5,735 bases of DNA from CAYJLB01 sp964370845 (GTDB lineage: Bacteria; Bacillota; Clostridia; Oscillospirales; Ruminococcaceae), in the NCBI GenBank assembly GCA_964370845.1, contig CAYJLB010000088.1, positions 1-5,735 on the forward strand, read 5' to 3'. A program made the position numbers and the translations under genes. Positions 1-5,735 of this stretch are shown piece after piece (position 1 is the stretch's first letter; each line of letters opens with the position of its first letter). A model generated the notes under the pieces. The model ran no database searches. It had not been told where the DNA came from and saw only the letters and a program-made list of their open reading frames with translations.

Positions 1-33
1 TGATAAAAAAATCAGAAGTGTTCTTTTTTATCA
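1..33. terminator. A/T-rich hairpin at window edge, possible weak terminator
   Basis: Bases 1-10 (TGATAAAAAA) are the exact reverse complement of 24-33 (TTTTTTATCA), and GAA at 15-17 can pair with TTC at 21-23 around a GTG loop, leaving a 4-nt bulge. The A- and T-runs on the two arms would supply U-tracts in both directions. It could end a gene lying to the left of the window. The stem is almost entirely A-T, so termination strength is doubtful. From here to base 118 I see no convincing gene. Confidence 0.3.
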
Positions 34-118
34 AATGAGTGAAAAACCATGAACCATTCAAGTGAAGCAACAGAGCAAATTAGCGTTATTAGTATAGCAT
101 AATGGTTATGTTTATCAG

Positions 119-147
119 TTGATTAATTTTTATTGATATATTATAAT
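119..147 (+). promoter_or_regulatory. Possible second (upstream) promoter for the oxidoreductase pair
   Basis: TTGATT at 119-124, a 17-base spacer and a perfect TATAAT at 142-147 form a good vegetative sigma-A promoter reading toward the first oxidoreductase gene, with a start near 154. Its -10 box overlaps the left end of the shared regulatory element (from 145), so a regulator bound there should affect it. In such A/T-rich DNA a chance match is possible, and the copy of the element upstream of uxuA has no such promoter before it. Confidence 0.35.
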
Positions 148-183
148 ATTTGCAATATTTTTTGAAAATATATTCAATGTTAT
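145..183 (+). promoter_or_regulatory. Putative AraC-type activator site upstream of the oxidoreductase operon
   Basis: Bases 145-177 match the reverse complement of 5419-5451, upstream of uxuA, at 30 of 33 positions (hand count). Within it, half-sites CAATATTTT (153-161) and CAATGTTAT (175-183) lie 22 bp apart, about two helical turns, which is typical spacing for AraC/XylS-family direct repeats. The downstream half-site covers the weak -35 box at 177-182, the arrangement of a site from which an activator contacts RNA polymerase directly. It also contains the imperfect dyad TTGAA-N6-TTCAA (162-177). The binding protein is inferred to be the AraC-family product encoded from 5501. Confidence 0.65.
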
Positions 184-205
184 TGTTATTAAAATCATAT
201 ATAAT
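177..205 (+). promoter_or_regulatory. Activator-dependent promoter of the oxidoreductase operon
   Basis: A consensus -10 TATAAT (200-205) is preceded, after 17 bases, by a poor -35 ATGTTA (177-182). The same layout (ATGTTT, 17 bases, TAAAAT) occurs upstream of uxuA, and in both cases the -10 ends exactly 32 bases before the ATG. This correspondence makes this the best candidate start region; transcription would begin near 212, giving a leader of about 26 nt. The weak -35 fits dependence on an activator. Confidence 0.6.
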
Positions 206-237
206 TAATAAAAGAGAATATAATTTAGGAGGTTATT

Positions 238-1422
238 ATGTCTTGTAAAATAAAACTTGGAATAATCGGCATTGGTAATATGGGCGGTGCTCATGCAAAA
301 AATATAATTGAAGGGAAATGCCCTGATATTACACTTGTTGCTCTATGCGATAAAAGTGAAGATAGAATATCTAACTTAAAGCAAAATTTTGGCGAGGATA
401 TTTTATATTTCACCGATGCAATTGAAATGCTTGATAGTGGAAAAATTGATGCTTGTCTAGTGGCAACACCTCACTATGACCACCCAAAATATGCAATAGA
501 ATGTTTTAACAGAAATATTCATGTTATGATTGAAAAACCAGCTGGAGTATATACAAAGCAAGTGCGTGAGATGAATGAAACAAAAAGAGATGTGGTTTTT
601 GGCTTAATGTTAAATCAAAGAACAAGCTCTCTTTATCAAAAAATGCATGATTTAGTTCAGTCAAAAAAATATGGTGAAATTAGACGTGTAAATTGGTTAA
701 TAACAAATTGGTATCGTCCACAGGCTTATTATAACTCAAATGATTGGCGTGCTACTTGGGTCGGCGAGGGTGGCGGTGTTTTAATCAACCAATGCCCACA
801 TCAATTAGATTTGTTGCAATGGATTTGTGGAATGCCTAAAAAAGTTTATGCAAATATGCATTTTGGGAAATGGCACGATATCGAGGTTGAAGATGATGTT
901 ACTGCATATTTAGAGTATGAAAATGGCGCGACAGGAGTGTTTATCACATCTACAGGCGATGCAAAGGGCTCAAATAGGTTTGAAGTTCAGCTTGACAAAG
1001 CTAAAATTGTAGTAGAAAATGGAAAACTTTATGTGACTGAATTCGAAATAAGTGAACCTGAATTTACAAGAACAAACACAGAATCTTTTGCTACACCTAA
1101 AATGATTGAGCTTGAACCAGAAGAAGGTGGTATCACAGGTGTACATTTTGGAAGTCAACATTGTTCAGTTTTAAATTCTTGGGCTGGAGCAATTTTAAGA
1201 GGTGAACCGTTATTTACTGATGGTACAGAAGGGATTAACGGACTAACATTATCAAATGCAATGCATCTTTCTGCATTTTTAGGAAAAGAAGTAGAAGTGC
1301 CTTTTGATGAAGAATTATTTTATCAAGAGCTAATGAAAAAAGTTTCAAAATCAACTTTACGTGAAGTTAAGTCAGCAAAATTTGCAGATATGAGCAGTAC
1401 ATTTAAGGGCACGGGTAAATAA
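238..1422 (+). CDS. Gfo/Idh/MocA-family NAD(P)-dependent sugar oxidoreductase (paralog 1)
   Basis: This is a 394-residue soluble dehydrogenase expected to oxidise or reduce a carbohydrate hydroxyl or keto group with NAD(P). The N-terminal Rossmann fold shows GIGNMG (residues 11-16), and the family EKP motif is at 99-101, where K100 is the usual catalytic lysine. The C-terminal alpha/beta domain carries the GGG-VLINQ-CPHQLD stretch (178-191) with H188. The residue four before that His, often Asp in the family, is N184. There is no signal peptide or membrane segment. The start is supported by TAGGAGG (226-232), 5 nt before the ATG. It is the first gene of a two-gene operon and clearly a paralog of the next gene: 29 of 37 residues are identical over 164-200. 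Substrate is unknown; the uxu context suggests a uronate, glucuronide or related sugar acid. Confidence 0.9.
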   Translation: MSCKIKLGIIGIGNMGGAHAKNIIEGKCPDITLVALCDKSEDRISNLKQNFGEDILYFTDAIEMLDSGKIDACLVATPHYDHPKYAIECFNRNIHVMIEKPAGVYTKQVREMNETKRDVVFGLMLNQRTSSLYQKMHDLVQSKKYGEIRRVNWLITNWYRPQAYYNSNDWRATWVGEGGGVLINQCPHQLDLLQWICGMPKKVYANMHFGKWHDIEVEDDVTAYLEYENGATGVFITSTGDAKGSNRFEVQLDKAKIVVENGKLYVTEFEISEPEFTRTNTESFATPKMIELEPEEGGITGVHFGSQHCSVLNSWAGAILRGEPLFTDGTEGINGLTLSNAMHLSAFLGKEVEVPFDEELFYQELMKKVSKSTLREVKSAKFADMSSTFKGTGK

Positions 1423-1423
1423 T

Positions 1424-2593
1424 ATGGAATTTGTTAAAATAGGAATAGTCGGAGTAGGAAATATTGGTAGAGCTCACCTTAAAAGCATTAGCAAAGGTAA
1501 AATAAATAATTTAAAAGTTACAGCATTATGTGATGTTGCAAGGGAAAGAATTTCGGAATTTACTGATTTGAAACTATTTGACAAAGCAGAAAATTTAATA
1601 AAAAGTAGGGAAGTTGACGCTATTTTAGTGTCAACTCCCCATAATTTTCATTCAGATATTGCAAAACTCGCACTAGAGAATAATATTCATGTTTTATGCG
1701 AAAAACCAATTGATATAACAGTTACAAAAGCGAAGGAGCTTAATGAAATAGCGTTAAAATCACAAGCAAAATTCGCTGTTATGTTTAATCAAAGGACAGA
1801 TTTTTTATTCAAAAAGGCAAAAGAGTTGATTGAAAATGGTGAAATTGGAAAAATAAAACGCTCTATCTGGATAATTTCCAATTGGTTTAGAACACAAAGT
1901 TATTATAATTCAGGTGATTGGCGTGCTACTTGGGCTTATGAAGGCGGAGGTGTTCTTTTAAATCAAGCTCCACACAATCTTGATTTATGGCAATGGCTTT
2001 GTGGAATGCCATCTGAGGTTACAGCGTTTTGTAACGAAGGTAAGTTTCATAATATTGAAGTTGAGGACGAAGTAACTTTGTTCGCAAAATATCCAAACGG
2101 TGCAACAGGAACATTTATAACATCAACGGGAGATTTTCCTGGGACAAATCGCTTGGAAATCACAGGAGATTTAGGTAAAATTGTTCTTGAAGAAGGAAAA
2201 TTAAAACTTTACAAAAATTCAGTTTCCACAAAATTTATGATTGAAAATGCATTAGATAGCTTTGCAAAGTGTGAAGTAGATTATTTTGAGTTCGTAAAGG
2301 AAAGTGAAACCAATGATCTTTATGCCCACGAGCAAATCTTACAAAACTTCACAAATGCCATATTATTTGATGAAAAATTGATTGCAAAAGGGATAGAAGG
2401 AGTAAATGAGCTTAGCATTTCTAACGCAGCATATTTATCACAATGGACAGGAAATAAAGCTGTAGAAATACCCTTTGACAACAAAATATTCGATGAATTT
2501 TTGAATAATAAAGCGGAAAAATCACTAGCTAAAGAAAAAACAAAGATTTCCACAAATGATTATTACAGTAATCGTTGGAATGTAAATTGGTAA
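1424..2593 (+). CDS. Gfo/Idh/MocA-family NAD(P)-dependent sugar oxidoreductase (paralog 2)
   Basis: This 389-residue protein is a second soluble dehydrogenase of the same family. The nucleotide-binding motif GVGNIG is at residues 10-15, EKP at 93-95 (K94), and the EGGGVLLNQAPHNLD block at 173-187 has N180 and H184. It is collinear with the preceding protein throughout. The regions differ most at residues about 265-300, a part of the C-terminal domain that may shape substrate choice. Its ATG follows the upstream stop (1420-1422) by one base. No well-placed ribosome binding site is visible: AAGGG at 1405-1409 is 14 nt away, so translation is probably coupled to the first gene and the two proteins made together. 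They could form a hetero-oligomer or act on successive steps; neither is shown by the sequence. The stop lies 6 nt before the terminator stem. Confidence 0.9.
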   Translation: MEFVKIGIVGVGNIGRAHLKSISKGKINNLKVTALCDVARERISEFTDLKLFDKAENLIKSREVDAILVSTPHNFHSDIAKLALENNIHVLCEKPIDITVTKAKELNEIALKSQAKFAVMFNQRTDFLFKKAKELIENGEIGKIKRSIWIISNWFRTQSYYNSGDWRATWAYEGGGVLLNQAPHNLDLWQWLCGMPSEVTAFCNEGKFHNIEVEDEVTLFAKYPNGATGTFITSTGDFPGTNRLEITGDLGKIVLEEGKLKLYKNSVSTKFMIENALDSFAKCEVDYFEFVKESETNDLYAHEQILQNFTNAILFDEKLIAKGIEGVNELSISNAAYLSQWTGNKAVEIPFDNKIFDEFLNNKAEKSLAKEKTKISTNDYYSNRWNVNW

Positions 2594-2646
2594 AAAAATA
2601 CACCTTGCAACATTTGGGTTAACCCTTAGTTGCAAGGTGTTTCTTT
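2592..2646. terminator. Bidirectional rho-independent terminator between convergent operons
   Basis: A perfect 12-bp stem (ACACCTTGCAAC at 2600-2611 with GTTGCAAGGTGT at 2629-2640) encloses a loop that contains a second small palindrome, GGGTTAACCC (2616-2625), able to form a 3-bp hairpin. On the + strand the stem runs into TTTCTTT (2640-2646). On the - strand it is followed by A then seven T (complement of 2592-2598), the stronger of the two U-tracts. It serves both the oxidoreductase operon, whose stop is at 2591-2593, and the uxu operon, whose stop is at 2645-2647. Confidence 0.92.
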
Positions 2647-3460
2647 ATATGTAATCTATATTTAATTCGTCTAAAATTTTGATTAAAGCTGTGTGTGCTC
2701 TAGCAAAACATTCAGCACCTGAAAATCCTCTTGAAGCACCTGCGTATGCTAAATGTGGCTCAAGGGTCATAAATAAATCTTGGTCTTTAAGCTCACGAAT
2801 TATTTCTAAAACTTCACCATCGCCTTCGCCAGCAGGCATAACTTCGCCGTCAAAAATTTTATCTTTTACATGGAAATAACCTATGTAATTCTTTACTTTC
2901 GGAAAACAATAAGTATAGGGTTTTTCATTTGCTGAGATATAATTTGCTGGGTCGAAAGCAGCTTTAAAATAATCACTTTTAATATTTTGGAAAATAATCT
3001 CATTTTCTTTTGCGTGTTCGCCATAAATATGAGATTCATTTTCGTGAAGAAGAACGATTTGTGCTTCTTCGCAAATAGCAACTAATTTTCTAAGGCGTGA
3101 AATCACTTCGTCTTGATATTTTAGATAGTCTTCTTGTTTAACAAAATATGAAAACGCACGAATAAATTTACAATCTAACATTTTAGCAATTTCTACAGCA
3201 CGTTTTATACGCGTAATTTCAAAGTTTTCGTCTTTTTCTATTTCACTTTTTCCAATTGGAGAACCGATTGACGAAACTTTTATGCCATTTTCGTCAAGAA
3301 TTTTTTTAACCTTCAAAACTTCTTCATCTGTTAAAAGCAAAATATTTTTATCAAATACAGTTCTAAGACAAATATATTTGATATTTTTTTCATTCATAAA
3401 TGCAATTTGCTCGTCAAAATCATTTGATATTTCGTCAGCAAAACAACTAATTTTAAACAT
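2645..3460 (-). CDS. TIM-barrel sugar (phosphate) isomerase/epimerase, AP-endonuclease-2 fold
   Basis: This 271-residue protein resembles the xylose-isomerase-like TIM-barrel family (Pfam AP_endonuc_2), whose members isomerise or epimerise keto sugars with a divalent metal. Candidate metal ligands sit at strand ends as the family expects: E140 (LLHENES), D170 (FDPANY), H197 (FHVKD) and E234 (TLEPH). SSIGSPIGK (63-71) and PAGEGDG (209-215) are further family-like motifs. No signal peptide is present. AAGGAGG (complement of 3468-3474) lies 7 nt before the ATG and overlaps the stop codon of uxuB, so this is the third gene of the uxu operon, 12 nt after it. Neither UxuA nor UxuB needs an isomerase of this kind, so it probably acts on an intermediate linked to the MocA-type dehydrogenases, such as a 3-keto sugar. 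The exact reaction cannot be read from the sequence. Confidence 0.85.
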   Translation of the reverse strand: MFKISCFADEISNDFDEQIAFMNEKNIKYICLRTVFDKNILLLTDEEVLKVKKILDENGIKVSSIGSPIGKSEIEKDENFEITRIKRAVEIAKMLDCKFIRAFSYFVKQEDYLKYQDEVISRLRKLVAICEEAQIVLLHENESHIYGEHAKENEIIFQNIKSDYFKAAFDPANYISANEKPYTYCFPKVKNYIGYFHVKDKIFDGEVMPAGEGDGEVLEIIRELKDQDLFMTLEPHLAYAGASRGFSGAECFARAHTALIKILDELNIDYI

Positions 3461-3472
3461 TATTTTTCCTCC

Positions 3473-4321
3473 TTATACGCCTGAATAAGCTGAAAATCCA
3501 CCATCTATTGGTATAACTGTTCCTGTTATAAAACCTGAAGATGAATTATCAATCAAAAATAATAATGTGCCTATAAGGTCGTGAGGTTCGCCAAAACGTC
3601 CCATTGGTGTTTGTGATAGAATTTTTTCTGAACGAGGTGACAAATTTCCTTTTTCATCAAATAAAAGATGTCGATTTTGCTCGGTTGCAAAAAATCCCGG
3701 AGCTAGAGCATTAACTCTAATTTTTTCTTTTGAGAAATGAACTGCAAGCCATTGTGTAAAATTTGAAATAGCAGCTTTTGCGCCACTGTATGCGGGAATT
3801 TTTGTAAGTGGTGTGTATGCATTCATTGATGAAATATTTATGATAGAACACCCTTCTTTTCCTAGCATATCTTTTGCAAAAACTTGAGTTGGCAATAAGG
3901 TTCCTAAGAAATTTAGGTTGAAAACAAATTCTACACTTTCTTTGTCAAGATTAAAGAAAGTCATAATATCTTGATTATTTTCATCTCCTTTTTCATAATA
4001 TTCTTTTGTTGTTGTGCCACCTGCCTTATTTCCACCAGCACCATTAATTAAAATATCACAAAGACCTACTTCTTTATTAAATTTTTCTTTCACTTCTTCT
4101 ATCGATGATTTGTCTAGTACGTTGCACTTGTAAAAATAAGCTACTTTTTTTCCGATTTTATCATTGATTGAATTTGCAAGTTCAGTTCCTTTTTTGTCAT
4201 CTAAATCAAGTATGGCAACATTTGCACCAAGCTCCGAAACTGCGACAGCAAATTGGCTACACAAAACACCTGCAGCGCCAGTTATAACAATATTTTTACC
4301 TGTAAGGTTCATTGTAATCAT
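3473..4321 (-). CDS. uxuB: D-mannonate oxidoreductase (fructuronate reductase), SDR type
   Basis: This 282-residue short-chain dehydrogenase probably reduces D-fructuronate to D-mannonate with NAD(P)H, supplying substrate for UxuA. The cofactor motif is TGAAGVLC (residues 14-21), with D39 after the second strand, which suggests NAD. NGAGG is at 93-97. The catalytic set is N137, S165, Y178 and K182 (YSGAK), with the usual 13-residue Ser-Tyr spacing, and PG is at 208-209. The TFFNLD...NLNFLGTLLPTQVF region (121-148) is characteristic of the Bacillus UxuB/YjmF group rather than generic SDRs. The start (MITM) overlaps the uxuA stop by 4 nt (ATGA), and AAAGGAG (complement of 4330-4336) lies 8 nt upstream. 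That favours this ATG over the one three codons later. A related 2-keto/hydroxy sugar acid activity is possible, but the uxuA linkage makes the assignment strong. Confidence 0.88.
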   Translation of the reverse strand: MITMNLTGKNIVITGAAGVLCSQFAVAVSELGANVAILDLDDKKGTELANSINDKIGKKVAYFYKCNVLDKSSIEEVKEKFNKEVGLCDILINGAGGNKAGGTTTKEYYEKGDENNQDIMTFFNLDKESVEFVFNLNFLGTLLPTQVFAKDMLGKEGCSIINISSMNAYTPLTKIPAYSGAKAAISNFTQWLAVHFSKEKIRVNALAPGFFATEQNRHLLFDEKGNLSPRSEKILSQTPMGRFGEPHDLIGTLLFLIDNSSSGFITGTVIPIDGGFSAYSGV

Positions 4322-5358
4322 TTGTTAATCTCCTTTAAAGTTTGCCATATTCCATTAATATATGAAGCCCCTAAAGCTCTATCGTATAATCCATATCCAG
4401 CCCGACCAGTTTCGCCCCATATCATTCTTCCATGGTCTGGGCGAATGTAACCATCAAAATTATTATCGAAAAGTATCTTTAATATTTTAACTGAGTTTAC
4501 AATACCATTTTCATCAAAATGTGCAACTTCTTTAAAAGATTTTTCCCCAGTTATTTCAACATTTCTAAGATGGATAAATGGTGAACGTTTAACATATTTT
4601 TCCAGCATTTTTTCAATATTATTGTGGGTTCCAGAGCCGAAAGAGCCAGTGCAGAAAGTAATTCCGTTATATGGTGAATCGACAATTTTTAAAAATCTAT
4701 CCATATTTTTTTCGCTAGAAATAATTCTAGGAAGTCCGAACATGGACCACGGTGGGTCATCTGGATGAATTGCCATTTTAACATCACAAGCTTCTGCGAC
4801 AGGGATTACTTTTTCTAAGAAAATTTTTAAATTCTCCCATAATTTTTCTTCATCAACAGATTTGTAGTCCTCTAATAAGCTCTTGAGTTTATCTTTTGTA
4901 TAACTTTCGTCCCAACCAGGTAAAGATAATTCGCTTTCCTTTGGGTCAAGTTTTAAAACAGTTTCGTGGTCATAAGATAAGCTAGATGAGCCATCTTCGT
5001 TTATAAAGTCAAGTTCGCTTCTTAGCCAGTCAAATACAGGCATAAAATTATAGCAAATAACTTTAACTCCCGCTTTTGACAATCGTCTAATATTCTCACA
5101 GTAATTTTCAATATATTTGTTCGCAGTTTCTTTTCCAAGTTTAATATCTTCGTGGACAGGAACACTTTCGACAACCTCAAATTTTAGGGAAGCATTTTCT
5201 GCGTTTTCTTTCAGTTTAAGTATACTTTCATTAGACCAAACTTCTCCAACAGGGACATCGTAAATGGCAGATACTATTCCATACATATTTGGAATTTGGT
5301 TTATATACTTTAGTGAAATAGGGTCATTTTCGCCGTACCATCTAAATGTAATTTTCAT
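4318..5358 (-). CDS. uxuA: Mannonate dehydratase
   Basis: This 346-residue cytosolic enzyme converts D-mannonate to 2-keto-3-deoxy-D-gluconate and water in hexuronate breakdown. It is the short Gram-positive-length form, smaller than the roughly 394-residue E. coli enzyme. The TIM-barrel protein begins MKITFRWYG. Its hallmark motifs are HPDDPP (198-203), FCTGSFG (235-241), FIHLRN (261-266) and RPDHGR (306-311). H198, C236, H263 and D308 are the expected metal (Mn) ligands by analogy with the structurally studied Streptococcus suis enzyme; H309 and Y325 are candidate catalytic residues. All key positions are present, so it should be active. It is the first gene of the operon uxuA-uxuB-isomerase. 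GAAAGGTG (complement of 5367-5374) lies 8 nt before the ATG. Confidence 0.96.
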   Translation of the reverse strand: MKITFRWYGENDPISLKYINQIPNMYGIVSAIYDVPVGEVWSNESILKLKENAENASLKFEVVESVPVHEDIKLGKETANKYIENYCENIRRLSKAGVKVICYNFMPVFDWLRSELDFINEDGSSSLSYDHETVLKLDPKESELSLPGWDESYTKDKLKSLLEDYKSVDEEKLWENLKIFLEKVIPVAEACDVKMAIHPDDPPWSMFGLPRIISSEKNMDRFLKIVDSPYNGITFCTGSFGSGTHNNIEKMLEKYVKRSPFIHLRNVEITGEKSFKEVAHFDENGIVNSVKILKILFDNNFDGYIRPDHGRMIWGETGRAGYGLYDRALGASYINGIWQTLKEINK

Positions 5359-5390
5359 AATTATGACACCTTTCTTTAAACTTTATTTCT

Positions 5391-5419
5391 ATTTTATCAA
5401 AAAATATAAACAAAAACAT
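5391..5419 (-). promoter_or_regulatory. Activator-dependent promoter of the uxuA operon
   Basis: Read on the - strand: a poor -35 ATGTTT (5419-5414), 17 bases, then TAAAAT (5396-5391) preceded by TGA, an extended -10. Transcription would start near 5384, giving a leader of about 26 nt. Spacing between the boxes and from -10 to ATG (32 nt) is identical to the promoter of the oxidoreductase operon. A hand comparison of 145-205 with the reverse complement of 5391-5451 gives about 48 of 61 identities. Confidence 0.65.
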
Positions 5420-5451
5420 TGACTATATTTTCATAAAACATTGCAAATATT
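5413..5451 (-). promoter_or_regulatory. Putative AraC-type operator in the divergent uxuA/regulator region
   Basis: The + strand holds a perfect direct repeat AAAACATTG at 5413-5421 and 5435-5443, offset by 22 bp. On the - strand these are CAATGTTTT half-sites, the uxuA-proximal one covering that promoter's weak -35. Bases 5419-5451 are the second copy of the 33-bp element found upstream of the oxidoreductase operon (30/33). The distal half also overlaps the -35 of the regulator's own promoter (5441-5446), so one bound regulator could activate uxuA and repress itself. Direct-repeat half-sites about two turns apart are typical of AraC/XylS proteins; assignment to the adjacent gene is inference. 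Confidence 0.68.
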
Positions 5452-5469
5452 TGCATTATGTGATAAAAT
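5441..5469 (+). promoter_or_regulatory. Promoter of the AraC-family regulator
   Basis: TTGCAA (5441-5446), a 17-base spacer and TAAAAT (5464-5469) preceded by TGA (extended -10) form a good vegetative promoter reading into the regulator gene; transcription would start near 5476, about 25 nt before its ATG. The -35 is buried in the shared element and in the palindrome TGCAAATATTTGCA (5442-5455), which predicts negative autoregulation. Confidence 0.6.
5442..5455. promoter_or_regulatory. Perfect 14-bp palindrome TGCAAATATTTGCA
   Basis: This perfect dyad lies in the spacer and -35 of the regulator promoter. Its 5442-5451 part belongs to the shared 33-bp element, while 5452-5455, which completes the palindrome, is not conserved at the other copy (141-144 is TTAT). 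It may therefore be a site specific to control of the regulator gene, or a by-product of A/T-rich composition. Confidence 0.4.
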
Positions 5470-5500
5470 ATAGTTGAATTAAATTTAAAGGGAGTATAGT

Positions 5501-5735
5501 ATGTCAGAGTTGTTTTTTTATAATAATAATAGTATTTCTATAAAGCATTCACTTGATAAAACACCTAAAAAAAACCAATACAATATTATGCATACACATG
5601 AAGATTATGAACTTTATATGTTTTTAGCTGGAAAAGCGTCATATTATGTAGAAGGAACTCCTTATGAGCTTCAAAGTGGTGATATTTTAATTATGCGAAA
5701 AAATGAAGCTCACTGTGTTCATATAGATGAGCGTT
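5501..5735 (+). CDS. AraC-family transcriptional regulator, N-terminal part (cut by window end)
   Basis: An open frame of 78 codons runs off the end of the window without a stop. The sequence is a typical AraC-family N-terminal cupin ligand-binding domain: HTHEDYELY (residues 31-39), a YYVEG turn (48-52), LQSGDILIM (57-65) and NEAHCVH (68-74). The DNA-binding helix-turn-helix pair would lie beyond the window, so the family call rests on the cupin half alone; a stand-alone cupin protein is the alternative. AAAGGGAG (5487-5494) is 6 nt before the ATG. It is divergent from uxuA and probably controls both operons here through the shared element. The inducer is unknown, but a uronate-type sugar is likely from context. 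Confidence 0.85.
   Translation, partial: MSELFFYNNNSISIKHSLDKTPKKNQYNIMHTHEDYELYMFLAGKASYYVEGTPYELQSGDILIMRKNEAHCVHIDER

Noticed and set aside
49..102. 17-codon frame starting ATG at 49 in the leader
   Set aside because: No ribosome binding site, no recognisable sequence, and it lies upstream of the likely transcription starts; short frames like this are expected by chance.
219..224. TATAAT just before the first gene's ribosome binding site
   Set aside because: No -35 at a usable distance, and a start here would leave almost no leader ahead of the Shine-Dalgarno sequence; the -10 at 200-205 is supported by the second promoter copy.
970..1161. Antisense frames of about 60-80 codons opposite the oxidoreductase, isomerase and SDR genes
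   Set aside because: They lie wholly opposite well-supported enzymes, lack ribosome binding sites and show no family features; they follow from the base composition of the coding strand.
4256..4282. Missing last Gly of the TGxxxGxG cofactor motif in uxuB (Cys21)
   Set aside because: To my recollection GVLC at this place is normal in Bacillus-type UxuB proteins, and all catalytic residues are intact, so it is not a sign of decay.
4310..4312. Later ATG as the start of uxuB
   Set aside because: AAAGGAG is 8 nt before the earlier ATG (4321) and too far from this one; the 4-nt overlap with uxuA also favours the earlier start.
5419..5424. TTGACT on the + strand as a -35 for the regulator gene
   Set aside because: At 17 or 18 bp downstream there is only TGCAAA/GCAAAT; the TTGCAA-17-TAAAAT pair at 5441-5469 fits better.

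Overview
The window reads as chromosomal DNA of a low-GC, Gram-positive-type bacterium, probably an anaerobic gut or rumen clostridium. The evidence is the strong A/T bias, AGGAGG-type ribosome binding sites, short intergenic gaps, an SDR-type (Bacillus-like) D-mannonate oxidoreductase and a short-form mannonate dehydratase. This placement is inference; no taxonomic marker is present.

Layout. A gene-free leader (1-237) carries a weak hairpin and a regulated promoter. It is followed on the + strand by two tandem paralogous Gfo/Idh/MocA oxidoreductases (238-1422 and 1424-2593, 1 nt apart). A strong bidirectional terminator hairpin (2600-2640) separates them from a convergent - strand operon, which in transcription order is uxuA (5358-4318), an SDR uxuB (4321-3473, 4-nt overlap) and a TIM-barrel sugar isomerase/epimerase (3460-2645). 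A 142-bp divergent region then leads to an AraC-family regulator (5501 onward, + strand) cut by the window edge.

How it works together. UxuB interconverts D-fructuronate and D-mannonate, and UxuA dehydrates D-mannonate to 2-keto-3-deoxy-D-gluconate, so this is a hexuronate (glucuronate-branch) catabolic locus. The two MocA-type dehydrogenases and the isomerase are not part of the textbook pathway. They may prepare an unusual glucuronide, or an oxidised or epimerised uronate, for entry; that substrate is unknown.

The most striking observation is regulatory. The promoters at the two outer ends of the convergent operons carry the same element in matching orientation: 30 of 33 bases are identical (145-177 versus the reverse complement of 5419-5451). 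In each case it abuts the same weak -35 (ATGTTW), a 17-bp spacer, a good -10, and exactly 32 nt to the ATG. Inside the element are half-sites of the form CAATRTTWT spaced 22 bp apart, as expected for an AraC-type activator. The adjacent AraC gene is the obvious candidate, and its own promoter overlaps the element. The window therefore looks like one self-contained regulon.
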